DNA of 64,000 bases from Bog-473 sp963781955 (lineage in GTDB: Bacteria; Actinomycetota; Acidimicrobiia; Acidimicrobiales; RAAP-2), in NCBI GenBank assembly GCA_963781955.1, contig CAWAHU010000003.1, forward strand, positions 744,001-808,000, in the 5' to 3' direction. Position numbers and translations under genes: made by a program. The notes under the pieces are model-generated. The model had not been told where the DNA came from. It did not search any database and saw only the letters and a program-made list of their open reading frames with translations. Position 1 is the first letter of the stretch. Every line of letters begins with the position of its first letter. Shown here piece after piece: positions 1-8,732 of the stretch.

Positions 1-100
1 CGACGCACAGCTCACCCTCGGGCACATCGAGGCAGACGTCGCGCAACGTGGGGTTCACCGCACCCTCGTAGCGGAACGAGACATGGTCGAGCCGGATCAC
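1..100 (-). CDS. ecfA: ECF transporter ATPase subunit, N-terminal fragment
   Basis: Only the first 33 codons lie in the window; the gene runs off the left edge. The start GTG (100-98) overlaps the stop of ecfT in a GTGA, a sign of translational coupling. The visible peptide begins VIRLDHVSFRYEG and continues with a short beta-strand region ending VPEGELCV, the classic start of an ABC ATPase of the CbiO/EcfA family just before the Walker A loop. Walker A itself is outside the window. As the fourth gene of a cobalamin-riboswitch operon it should energise the EcfT protein next door. Family certainty is good because of the context; the fragment alone would be weak. Confidence 0.8.
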   Translation of the reverse strand, partial: MIRLDHVSFRYEGAVNPTLRDVCLDVPEGELCV

Positions 101-1224
101 GGGACGGCGGCCCCGAGCTCGGGCCGACGGTCGGGCACCGCCGGACGACGCGCCGGCACGACAAAGGCGGGGATGGCTGCCGCCAGGATCCCCGCGACCG
201 GCAGCAGCGGCAGCGGCGGGACGGCGAGCGGGACGAAGGACACCGTCACGCCGGGCACCGCGAGCTCGTGGGCGACCGCCATGGCGACCACAGCGGCCAG
301 ACCGCTGACGAGGATCGCCCACTCGGGAGCACCCCAGCGGTCGGGCCGGTAGCGCGTGCGCCGGCGGTGACGGCCGCCGAGCGCCAGGCCCACCGCGCAG
401 AGCCCGACGGCGAGGCCCATGACGGGCAGCCCGAGGCCGAACAGGGACCCGGTGTCGACCACGCCGTAGACACCGACGACCGCCAGCAGGAGCCCGGTCC
501 CGACGACGCCGGCAGCCACGGCACGGCCCGTGCCACCGGATTCGCTCCGCCTGCCGTAGCCCCTGGCGTCCATGGAGGTGGCCAGCTGCACCGACCGGTC
601 GAGCGCACCCTCGAGCACGGGCACGGCCACCCCGCGCATGCCGCGCACCCCGCGGGTGGGGATGCCCCGCAGACGCCGGGCCTGGCGCACGGCGCCGATC
701 GTCTCCACGAGCTCGGGCGTGAACGACAGGGCGACGGTCACGGCGACCCCGGCCTCGTAGAGCACAGGCGGGAGGCACCGGAGGAGCCGGTACGGGCTCA
801 CCAGCGAGTTGGCAGCCCCGAAGCAGACCAGGATCACGGCGATCTGGAGCCCGAGCACGAACGCCGTGACGACCGACTCGAACGTCACCGCACCGCCGAT
901 GCTCACGGCGGCAGCCCAGGACGGGAGTGGGACGTGGGGCAGGGTGAACAGCGCGTGCCCGGGCTCCCCCCGCCGTCCGAAGAGGATCTCGATGGCGACA
1001 CGGACCACGATGACCACGGCGCCGATCTTGAGGAAGAAGGCGAGCGAGCGCGACCACGGCGCGTTCCCCCGGCAGCTGGCCACGACGAAGCACGCCACGG
1101 CGCCGATCAGCAGCATGAGGAACGGGTTGGGGTTGCTGGTCTGCATGGCCGCCACGGCGAGGCAGGCACCCCAGGCCCACCAGGCGAGCGGGTGCACGGG
1201 GCGGGGCGCCCCGGCCGCGGTCAT
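97..1224 (-). CDS. ecfT: ECF transporter transmembrane subunit EcfT (CbiQ family)
   Basis: This 375-residue polytopic membrane protein is the T component of an energy-coupling factor transporter, which couples ATPase movement to a substrate-binding S component. I count several hydrophobic segments (about 15-27, 36-50, 62-80, 105-140, 235-275, 310-360). A cytoplasmic stretch with QARRLRG (181-187) and MDARGYGRR (218-226) matches the paired Ala-Arg-Gly coupling-helix motifs of EcfT/CbiQ. The ATG at 1224 overlaps the upstream stop as ATGA. Much of the longer open frame upstream is a shadow of the preceding gene. No S component is visible in the window; it could lie beyond the left edge. The riboswitch 2.8 kb upstream points to cobalamin or cobalt as the cargo. 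Confidence 0.88.
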   Translation of the reverse strand: MTAAGAPRPVHPLAWWAWGACLAVAAMQTSNPNPFLMLLIGAVACFVVASCRGNAPWSRSLAFFLKIGAVVIVVRVAIEILFGRRGEPGHALFTLPHVPLPSWAAAVSIGGAVTFESVVTAFVLGLQIAVILVCFGAANSLVSPYRLLRCLPPVLYEAGVAVTVALSFTPELVETIGAVRQARRLRGIPTRGVRGMRGVAVPVLEGALDRSVQLATSMDARGYGRRSESGGTGRAVAAGVVGTGLLLAVVGVYGVVDTGSLFGLGLPVMGLAVGLCAVGLALGGRHRRRTRYRPDRWGAPEWAILVSGLAAVVAMAVAHELAVPGVTVSFVPLAVPPLPLLPVAGILAAAIPAFVVPARRPAVPDRRPELGAAVP

Positions 1225-2207
1225 TGCTCCGCCGGGCGCCTGCGCCACCGGAGCCACGCTGCGACTGCCACGATCGCGATCACGACCGAGACCGCCGCCA
1301 CCGGGAGCGCCGAGACCCCACCGGGCCGGCGACGTGACGCCGCGGTGGACAGCGCGTACGTGGCCGGAGCGGCGGTGTGCGCCGCAGTGCCGGCCAGGGT
1401 GGTCGTGCTCACCGAGGCCGCCGGCGAGCCGGCCGAGCCCGCCCCGGCCGCAGCCGCGCTGCCGGGTGTGGTGCCTGCATGCGCGCCACCCGCCGGCGCG
1501 GTCGCCCCGGCTGTCCCGCCGTGACCACCACCACCCGGCGACGTCGAGCCCGCTCCGCTCACCGGCGCCGGCGAGGCCCCGGACCCCGGATCCGTCGTCG
1601 GTGTCGTCGTCGGCGGGGCGGTGGAACCGCTGCCGCCCGAGCCCGCTGCGCTGCCGCTCCCCGCACCCCCGCCGCTCCCCGGCGCCACCGGTGCGACGCC
1701 CTGGCAGGCCTGGGCGAAGGCCGCGGCCGGCGACACGGACGGCTTGGTGGCGCCGGCGTTGTCGAGGCCCGGATCCTGGTAGCGCCAGCCCTCGACATAG
1801 GTCTGCCCGGTGCTCACCGTGTGCTCGGCCGGGCCGATCTGGGCGTAGGTCCACGTGTTGGTGTACGGGTCGCCCTCCCAGTAGGACCAGTAGAAGTACA
1901 GCCCGTTCGACGCACTGAGGCAGTTCTGCAGCCCGTTGGCGGGGTAGGCGTCGATGGCGCACACGAGGCCGGCGGCGTTCTCCGCCGGGGTCTGTCCGAT
2001 CGCGCTGAGGGCCTGCAGGTCACTCGTACCCGGCGCCACCTGCGCGCCCGCCACCACCGGTGCCGCGCCGCCACCCTGGTCGACCACCACCCCCAAGCAC
2101 ACCTGCCCGCTCGCCAGCGCGGGGGCGGCCGGCGCGAGCGCCAACGCCAGGCACCCGAGCAGGAGGCCGGCAGCCGCCACCGGCCCCGTCCGCAGGCGCG
2201 CGGGCAT
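1221..2207 (-). CDS. Secreted, membrane-anchored DUF4430-like protein (probable cobalamin-capture beta domain)
   Basis: The protein has 328 residues. It has a signal peptide (about 1-33, ending APALA). A small globular domain follows (about 34-150) with two likely disulfide cysteine pairs, a run of aromatics (YFYWSYWEGDP, 104-114) and a GWRYQDPG end (140-147). A Gly/Ser/Pro/Thr linker of more than 120 residues comes next, then one C-terminal transmembrane helix and a basic RWRRRP tail. The domain resembles DUF4430, the family of the C-terminal beta domain of animal transcobalamin and intrinsic factor. That similarity is recognised by eye from the aromatic pattern, not computed. Its ATG shares one base with the upstream stop (TGATG), so it is coupled to the alpha-barrel gene. 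Inferred role: surface protein that holds cobalamin together with its neighbour and passes it to the ECF transporter. Confidence 0.65.
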   Translation of the reverse strand: MPARLRTGPVAAAGLLLGCLALALAPAAPALASGQVCLGVVVDQGGGAAPVVAGAQVAPGTSDLQALSAIGQTPAENAAGLVCAIDAYPANGLQNCLSASNGLYFYWSYWEGDPYTNTWTYAQIGPAEHTVSTGQTYVEGWRYQDPGLDNAGATKPSVSPAAAFAQACQGVAPVAPGSGGGAGSGSAAGSGGSGSTAPPTTTPTTDPGSGASPAPVSGAGSTSPGGGGHGGTAGATAPAGGAHAGTTPGSAAAAGAGSAGSPAASVSTTTLAGTAAHTAAPATYALSTAASRRRPGGVSALPVAAVSVVIAIVAVAAWLRWRRRPAEQ

Positions 2208-4046
2208 CAGCCGGTGGCCGCGGCGACGCCGACGACGCCGCTCCCGTTCACAGAACCGACCGCCGAGCCCGAATAGAGGGCGTCGCCGAAGGTGAAGACG
2301 CCACCGTCGGACGCCGCGAGCCAGTACCCGTTGCCGTCGGGCGTGGCCGCCATGCCCACGATCGGCTCGTTGAGCGGCCGGCCACCCATGGAGCCGTCGA
2401 AGCGGGCGCCGCCGAAGGTGAAGATCCCGCCGTCGGACGCGACGAGCCAGTACCCGTTGGCGTCGGGCGTGGCCGCCATGCCCACGATCGGCTCGTTGAG
2501 CGGCCGGCCACCCATGGAGCCGTCGAAGCCGGCGTCGCCGTAGGAGAAGATCCCGCCGTCGGACGCGACGAGCCAGTACCCGTTGCCGTCGGGCGTGGCC
2601 GCCATGCCCACGATCGGCTCGTTGAGGGCTTTGCCACCCATGGAGCCGTAGAAGCCGGCGTCGCCGTAGGAGAAGATCCCGCCGTCGGACGCGACGAGCC
2701 AGTACCCGTTGCCGTCGGGCGTGGCCGCCATGCCCACGATCGGCTCGTTGAGCGGCTGTGCCACCCATGGAGCCCAGGAACGGGGCATGGCCGAACGAGA
2801 AGATCCCGCCGTCGGACGCGACGAGCCAGTACCCGTTGCCGTCGGGTGCGGCTGCGATCCCGACGACCGGCTGGTCCGGCGCCGACGCCAGGGAGCCGTG
2901 GAACGGCGCGCCACCGCGGGCGAAGACGCCCCCGCCGGAAGACGCGAGCCAGTACGAAGACCCGGAGGGGCCGAAGCCGAAGCTCAGGCCCATGAGCGCG
3001 GGGACCGCCTGCATGGTGGCGAACAGGTTCCCCGTCGTCGTGCTCGTGTTGGGTGGGTTGGGATACCACAACGCCCCCGCATCGGATCCCGAGGTGACGC
3101 GGAACGACAGGAGCACGCCGGTGGGCGTGTTCGCGCGGCCGCCGAACGGTGCGCCGTCAGGGGACAAGCCGATCGAGAGGAGGGCCTGGATCACCAGTGC
3201 CGTCGAGTCGGGGTCACTGCTCTGCTGGTTGTCCGCCGCGTTGGGTTCGTAGGCCCACCCCCCGTCCGCGTTCTGCCCGGTCTCGAGGAACCCCACCGCG
3301 CCGGCAGCCACGGACGATGACAAGGCGCCTTGCGCGGCGAGGCCCTGCACGGCGAGCGCGGTGGTGTTCGTGTCCGGTCCGCTGCCCTGCGCCGGATCCC
3401 CGTTGCACGGGGTGGTCACGGTGTCGGGTGCCGTCCACCCGCCGTCTGGACACTGGGCCTGCTCGAGCCAGGTCAGGGCAGCCGGATCGGCCGCCACGCC
3501 GGCCGCCTTCAGCGCGGTCAACGCCAGGCCCTGGTCGTAGGGCCCGCTGTCGAAGCTGGCGACCTGTGCGTCGGTGCCGAAGCGCCCACTCGGCTGCTCC
3601 GTGGCGAGCAGCCTCACCACCAGGTTCGTCCCCCCGAAGTTGGTCGGGTCGGCCCCCAGGGCGTGCGCCGCGAGGATCAGGAGGGAGAGTTGCCCCGGAC
3701 CGTCCGACCCCTCCGCGGTCACGTAGGCGTCGGTGTTGGCCTCGAGGTAGGCGAGCCCCGTCCGGGCCAGCGGCAGGTCGACGTTGGCCGCGGCCAGTGC
3801 GAGCAGGCTGCTCACCGTCTCGGAGTACTGCACCGTCCCCGGCGTGGCACCGGGGACGGTGCCCTGCGCGGTGAGCCTCCCGCTCACCCACTGCGCGGCG
3901 TCTCGGGCCACAGGCACCTGCGGCACGGTGATGGGGACGGTGGCTCCGACGGGCCCGGCGCTCAAGGCGGTGGCCACCGCAACGAGCGCCAACAGGGCGA
4001 CGGACGCGGCTCGCGTGCCCCGGATGAGGCGGAGGACGGTGTGCAT
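2207..4046 (-). CDS. Secreted alpha/alpha-barrel (prenyltransferase/squalene-cyclase-like) plus YWL-repeat protein, with an apparent +1 frameshift
   Basis: The restored product is 612 residues: signal peptide (1-35), then about 320 residues of terpenoid-cyclase-like helical repeats with QW-type motifs (WLEQAQCPDGGW, FLETGQNADGGW). These are followed by five to six copies of a 42-residue repeat carrying GYWLVASDGGIFS and GDAGF..GSMGG. The helical repeats have the same architecture as the cobalamin-binding alpha6/alpha6 barrel of transcobalamin. The YWL repeats may form a beta-propeller. One extra base near 2758-2763 switches the frame after GSMGG: the N-terminal part reads in one frame and the last four repeats in another, ending at 2207. 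1840 nt equals 613 codons plus one base, as expected for a single insertion. The start ATG lies about 85 nt downstream of a cobalamin riboswitch. Confidence 0.75.
2270..2930 (-). repeat. Tandem 126-nt coding repeats
   Basis: Near-identical units recur with a period of exactly 126 nt (42 codons). The hexamer reading ATGCCC on the plus strand falls at 2352, 2478, 2604 and 2730. The next, diverged unit begins its matching segment at 2857, one base too far. High DNA identity between units 1-4 implies recent duplication or homogenisation. The 127-nt step locates the frameshift in the host gene. Confidence 0.9.
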
Positions 4047-4129
4047 CGGCGTGCTCGCTTCCCGGACTCCGGCCCGGACACTGCGACACGCGGGTCACAC
4101 CCGAGCCCCAGTCCTTGTGTCTCGACAGT

Positions 4130-4275
4130 TGGGAACTCACCCGCTCGCTGAGGCATCCCGGCTTCGCGGCTACCCCCGACGGGGCACCACTCACGGTTGC
4201 GGACCAGCGCCGGACTCCCACCGGCTTCCCCTCGCGTGCGGTTGTTACTGCTGCCTCTCGGCGCCACCGAACCTA
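4130..4275 (-). promoter_or_regulatory. Cobalamin (B12) riboswitch
   Basis: Read on the minus strand, this leader contains GGTTCGGTG at its 5' end (4273-4265). Next comes the conserved core GGGGAAGCCGGTGGGAGTCC (about 4231-4212) followed by GGCGCTGGTCCGCAACCGTGAG. The B12 box GAAGCCGGGATGCC lies at 4165-4152. Order and spacing match the cobalamin riboswitch family. It precedes the surface-capture/ECF operon by about 85 nt and should shut it off when adenosyl- or methylcobalamin is plentiful. I see no poly-U terminator, so control of translation initiation or a Rho-type mechanism is likely. Confidence 0.92.
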
Positions 4276-4339
4276 ACACGGGACGCGACCGGGCGCAGCG
4301 GCCGCCCCCGGGGTCCCGCGCCGCCCAGGTGCGTGCAGG

Positions 4340-5110
4340 TCAGTGCGGCACGAGACCGCCGTCGACCAGGAGCACCTGACCGGTGATGAAGCTGCCCGCA
4401 TCCGACGTGAGGAGCAGGGCAGGGCCGACGAGCTCGTCCGCCGAGGCGATCCGGCCCATGATCGAGGCGGCGGCCAGCCGGTCCTGGACCTCGGGCGGGT
4501 TGTTGCGCACCATGTCGGTGTCAATCGACCCAGGAGCGATCGCGTTGACTCGGATCTTGTACTGCGCGAAGTCGGCAGCCATCCCGCGGGTGAACGACAG
4601 CAACGCTGCCTTGCCGGCGGAGTAGATCGATGTCCAGGCGGAGAACAGGAACGCTCCGGCCGAGATCATGTTGAGCACCGCCGCGTGCTCGCTCTCCTTG
4701 AGGTACGGGAGGGCTTCTTGCACGAGGAAGACGGGGCCGCGCAGGTTCACGTCGAATGACTTCTGCCAGGCCTCGGGCGTGAACGACCCGAGCGGCTGCG
4801 TCAGCGCGTTGGCCGCGTTGTTGACGACAACGTCGACGCCGCCGAACTCGCCGACCGTGGTAGCCACGAGGGACGCGAGCGAGTCGAGATCCCCGGCGTG
4901 GGTCGGCACGCCGATGGCTTCCCCGCCTTGTTCCCGCAGCGACGCGGCAACCTCGGCGCACGCCTCGGGCTTCCGGCTGGCCACCACGACCTTGGCGCCG
5001 GCCGCCACATACCCTTCGGCGAGCGCCCGACCGATGCCGCGCGTGCCGCCGGTGACGACCACGACACGCCCCGACATGTCGAACAGGTCCTCCAACTGTG
5101 TGCGATCCAC
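4340..5110 (-). CDS. SDR family NAD(P)-dependent oxidoreductase
   Basis: A classical short-chain dehydrogenase/reductase of 256 residues. The nucleotide-binding motif TGGTRGIG lies at 20-27, NNAA at 97-100, and the catalytic triad is Ser150, Tyr163 and Lys167 (YSAGK). The C-terminal VDGG motif is present. It should oxidise or reduce a hydroxyl or keto group on a soluble substrate in the cytoplasm; specificity cannot be read. It is transcribed on its own, divergently from the solute-binding protein at 5307 across a 196-bp gap, and is followed by the cobalamin operon leader. Confidence 0.9.
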   Translation of the reverse strand: MDRTQLEDLFDMSGRVVVVTGGTRGIGRALAEGYVAAGAKVVVASRKPEACAEVAASLREQGGEAIGVPTHAGDLDSLASLVATTVGEFGGVDVVVNNAANALTQPLGSFTPEAWQKSFDVNLRGPVFLVQEALPYLKESEHAAVLNMISAGAFLFSAWTSIYSAGKAALLSFTRGMAADFAQYKIRVNAIAPGSIDTDMVRNNPPEVQDRLAAASIMGRIASADELVGPALLLTSDAGSFITGQVLLVDGGLVPH

Positions 5111-5239
5111 GAAGCTCTCCTGGGTGTCGAGGCCGAATTCCGGGGCACACCCTACCGAGACGCGGTGCGCGCGGTCGGGAGGCCGGTCACGGCCGCCAAC
5201 GGAGGTGACCCCCCACTCGGGTGCACACTCTGATTCAAT

Positions 5240-5253
5240 GGCCGTGCACGGCC
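5240..5253. promoter_or_regulatory. Perfect 14-bp palindrome in a divergent promoter region
   Basis: GGCCGTGCACGGCC is its own reverse complement. It sits 54 bp before the start of the solute-binding protein, in the gap between divergent genes. Two further copies of CACGGCC lie within the next 40 bp (about 5272 and 5285). It could be an operator, but in GC-rich DNA short palindromes are common. Confidence 0.3.
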
Positions 5254-5306
5254 GATCGCTCGGTCGGGGGGCACGGCCGCTCGCACGGCCACAAGGGGAG
5301 GATCAG

Positions 5307-6716
5307 ATGGCGTTGCGGAAGACGTTCGCGGCGGGACGGCACTCGGCGCTGTCCCTGCTGGCGGCCATGGCACTGTTCGCGGGGACGGTCGCCGGACTGG
5401 CGGCGGGGGCGCTGGCCGCGCCGGCCGGAGCCGCCACGGCGGCCAGCCGAACGGTGGCCTCGGTCACGACGAACGGCCAGTGGGCCGGCGTCGGCAAGAT
5501 CTGCGAGCCCGGCTCGGGTGGATCGTCGACGGTGCGCGGTGTGAGCCCCAACTCCATACACGTCGCCGTGTTCAACGACCAGTCCAACACCGTGCTGCCG
5601 GGTCTGGAGAAGGAGTTCGTCCAATTCGCCAACGCCTTCGCCGCCTGGTGCAACGCCTCGGGGGGCATCAACGGCCGGCACGTCGTCATCGACAACCGCG
5701 ACGCCGCCCTGTTCAATGCCGCCCAGGTCACCAACGAGGCGTGCCAGAACGACTTCATGGCGGTCGGAGGCGGCATGGCACTCGACCAGCCGGCGGTCTC
5801 CGTACGCGAGGGGTGTGGACTCGGCCAGATCTCGGGCTACACGGTCTCGGACGCGAGCTCGACCTCCACGCTCCAGGTGAACCCGAACAACATCAATCCG
5901 AAGTACCAGACGGCCGGGTGGTTCCTCACGTTGGCGAAGAAGTACCCACAGGCCGTGAAGAACGCCGCCTTCGGGGCCGAGAACAGCGCCAGCATCCTCG
6001 AGCCTGAGCACAAGTACCAGGCCGCGGCGCAGGACCAGGGCTGGAACGTCAAGACGTTCCAGATCGCCCCCATCAACGTGACTGACTGGACCCCCTACGT
6101 CCAGCAGTTGGCGACCGGCGGGTACCAGGCGGTCTGGCCTTCGGACACCGGGAACCTCACTCCGTACCTCCAGGCCATGAACACCATCGGTTACCACCCG
6201 GCCTTCCTCATCGCCGGCACGCAGTTCTACAACCAGTCCACCATCAAGGCGTTACAGGGTCTCAAAGTGCCACCGCTCTACATCGAGACCAATTGGTGGC
6301 CACTCGAGATGGCCTCGCAGAGCCCGGGGACCGAGCAGCTCGTGCAGGTCATGCACAAGTACGCCAAGGGCGATGCCGTCAACTTCGACGACGAGGAGGC
6401 AGCCGAGGCCTGGCTGCTGTGGGCCAAGTCTGCCTCTGCCTGTGGAGCCAACCTGACCGTCTCGTGCGTGCTGAACAACGCGGCAGCCGCCAAGAACTGG
6501 TCCGCCGGGGGGATCCAAGCGCCCCAGGCCCAGCTGACCATGTCGAACGAGAACCCGGTGCCCGGGCCGTGCTTCGCTCTTCTCCAGGCGACGCCCAAGG
6601 GGTTCGTGTACGCCAAGTCGGTGACCCAGCCCACCCAGTCGATCTGGAACTGCAACCCCAAGAACACGGTCAAGTTCACCGCCCAGCAGCTGCAGGCGAT
6701 CACCGCGGGCAGCTAG
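5307..6716 (+). CDS. ABC-type branched-chain amino-acid-like solute-binding protein
   Basis: The protein has 469 residues. The ATG at 5307 was chosen because a strong Shine-Dalgarno (AAGGGGAGG, 5293-5301) precedes it and a signal peptide follows at once (about 1-45, hydrophobic core then APAGAATAAS). The mature part is a type I periplasmic-binding-protein fold of the LivJ/Peripla_BP_6 kind: an N-terminal strand (IHVAVFNDQS), NGRHVVIDNRD and alternating alpha/beta to the end. No lipobox cysteine is evident. There are no permease or ATPase genes beside it, so it is an orphan binding protein whose partners lie elsewhere. In this group such proteins often accompany catabolic clusters; the ligand is unknown. 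Confidence 0.85.
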   Translation: MALRKTFAAGRHSALSLLAAMALFAGTVAGLAAGALAAPAGAATAASRTVASVTTNGQWAGVGKICEPGSGGSSTVRGVSPNSIHVAVFNDQSNTVLPGLEKEFVQFANAFAAWCNASGGINGRHVVIDNRDAALFNAAQVTNEACQNDFMAVGGGMALDQPAVSVREGCGLGQISGYTVSDASSTSTLQVNPNNINPKYQTAGWFLTLAKKYPQAVKNAAFGAENSASILEPEHKYQAAAQDQGWNVKTFQIAPINVTDWTPYVQQLATGGYQAVWPSDTGNLTPYLQAMNTIGYHPAFLIAGTQFYNQSTIKALQGLKVPPLYIETNWWPLEMASQSPGTEQLVQVMHKYAKGDAVNFDDEEAAEAWLLWAKSASACGANLTVSCVLNNAAAAKNWSAGGIQAPQAQLTMSNENPVPGPCFALLQATPKGFVYAKSVTQPTQSIWNCNPKNTVKFTAQQLQAITAGS

Positions 6717-6796
6717 GTCTGACCCGCACCGCGCGTCCGGTGGGGGGGTCCGTCCGTCGGGCCTCCTCACCGGGCGGCCGCGTCACCGGCGCCGCG

Positions 6797-8732
6797 TCAC
6801 CGGATGACGTAGTCCGCCGGATCGAGCTCCTTGGTCCAGCGCCAGTAGTCGACCAGCCGCCACGGGCTGAGGACGTGGATCTCGCCGTGTGCGTTCTTGA
6901 AGAAGGAGTGGCGCACAGACGGTTGCGCCCACACGAGGCCGGCCAGCTCGCGCTGCGAACGCTCGTGCCAGTCCTCGTAGCGCTCCGGGACGTGGCTCCA
7001 TCCACCGATGACCGCCGTCGACCAGCGCCTCGATGCACTCGAGGATGTAGCGCATCTGGCACTCGGAGTGGAAGATCAGGCTCCCCCCGTGGGCCAGGTT
7101 GGTGCCCGGACCGTACATGCAGAAGAAGTTCGGGAACCCCGGGACGGTGATGCCCAGATAGGCGGCAGGGCGCTCGCCCCACATGGAGCGCAGGTCGACG
7201 CCGTCGCGCCCGGTGATCTCCATGGGCCACAGCACCCGGGTGGCCAGGAAGCCGGTGGCGTACACGAGGACGTCGGCCGGATAGCGCTCACCGTCGACGG
7301 TGACCACGGCGCCGGGCTCTATGTGGTCGATACTCGTCCGCACCAGCTCGACGTTGTCCCGGGTGAGGGTGCGCAGCCAGCTCCCGTTGTCCTGCAGGGT
7401 GCGCTTGCCGGTGGCCGGGTAGTCCGGCACCACCTTGGCCGCAAGCTCGGGGTCGTCGCCGATCTGGCTCAGGATCCAGTCGGTGAAGATCTGCCTCGTG
7501 GCCTCGTTGTGCTCGCTCACCGCCCGTTGCGGGTCCGGGTAGTCGGGGTCGACCCGGGCCGCGTCCAACCCCTTGTCGCAACCGGGCCACAGGATGAGGA
7601 ACCGGTACCAGCGGCCGTAGAAGGGTAGGTGGCGGAGGGCCCAGCGCACTCCGGGACCGACCCTCTCGTGGTAGTTGGGGTTGGGGAACATCCACTGGGC
7701 CGTGCGCTGGAAGACGGTGAGCCGCGCCACCTCCCCGGCGATGGCCGGGGCGATCTGGAAGCCGCTGGCGCCCGCCCCGATCATCGCTACCCGCTTGCCC
7801 GTGATGTCCACCGAGTGATCCCACCGGGCCGAGTGGAAGGCGGGGCCGGTGAAGGTGTCCTGCCCGGCGATGGTGGGCACGTTGGGACGGTTGAGCTGGC
7901 CCACCGCGCTTATGACGGCCCGGGCCGTCAGCGTGACCTCGTCTCCGTCGGCCCGGCGGGCCCGTACCGTCCAGGTCGCGGTGTCCTCGTCCCAGGCCGC
8001 CCCGAGGACCTCGGTCTCGAAGCGGATGTGCTGCTCGATCCCGTGTCTGCGCATGACGGACTCGAAGTAGGCCTGCAATTCGGGCTGCTGGGCGAAGTAC
8101 TCGGTCCAGTGGTCGCTGGGCTCGAAGCTGTAGCAGTAGAAGTGGTTGCCCACGTCGACCCGGGCGCCGGGGTAGGTGTTCTCCCACCAGGTCCCGCCCA
8201 CACCGGCGTTCTTCTCCAGGATGGTGAAGGGGATCCCGGCCTCCTTGAGCCGGACGCCCGCCAACAGGCCCGACTCGCCGCAGCCGATGACCACCACGGG
8301 GAAGGCGTCGCGTGTGGTCGGGCCCGCCTCGACTTCGACCGTGCGGGCGTCCGTCCCGTCGAGCTCCATCTCCTCCATCAGCATGGGGACGTACTCGTCG
8401 GGCACTTCTTCGCAGACGAGCCAGTTCATCATCTCGTGGAGCAGCTCTGGCGACACGGGCCCGGGCTCCGGACAGCCCCGGTCCCGGTAGTCGCGGATCA
8501 CCTCGAGGGCCAGCCGGCGGACCTCCTCCTTGTCCTCCTCGGACATGTAGCCCTGGACCTCGTTGAGGAACAGGCCGGCGGGACGCAACCGGCCCCGGAT
8601 CAGCTCGGGATCACCCGACATGTGGACGAGGGACAGCATGAGCGTGGGGATGCTGACATCGAGCAGCGCCTCAGCGATCTCCTGGTCGGGCGTGTCGAAC
8701 GGCTCGCCCGCGTGCGGGTTGCGCGGCGTCAT
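6797..8732 (-). CDS. Type I Baeyer-Villiger / HAPMO-like flavin monooxygenase, with an apparent +1 frameshift near the C-terminus
   Basis: The restored product is 644 residues. An N-terminal extension of about 140 residues, as in 4-hydroxyacetophenone monooxygenase, precedes the FAD site GCGESG (150-155). The Baeyer-Villiger signature is present as FTGPAFHSARWD (pattern FxGxxxHxxxW), and a second Rossmann motif GAGASG binds NADPH. Near 6985-6990 one extra base changes MEPRP-GALRG into what should be MEPRP-ERYEDWHE. In the other frame the normal family ending (SFFKNAHGEI, then WRLVDYWRW and DYVIR) continues to a stop at 6797, while the unshifted frame ends in an unrelated Arg-rich tail at 6783. 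It inserts oxygen next to a ketone. Its start overlaps the MaoC gene stop (ATGA). Confidence 0.85.

Noticed and set aside
2755..2765. Programmed frameshift as explanation for the frame change
   Set aside because: No slippery heptamer or downstream structure is evident, and the 127-nt step shows a plain inserted base.
2270..2930. CRISPR-like regular repeats
   Set aside because: The period is 126 nt with nearly the whole unit conserved and it encodes a protein repeat; there are no variable spacers.
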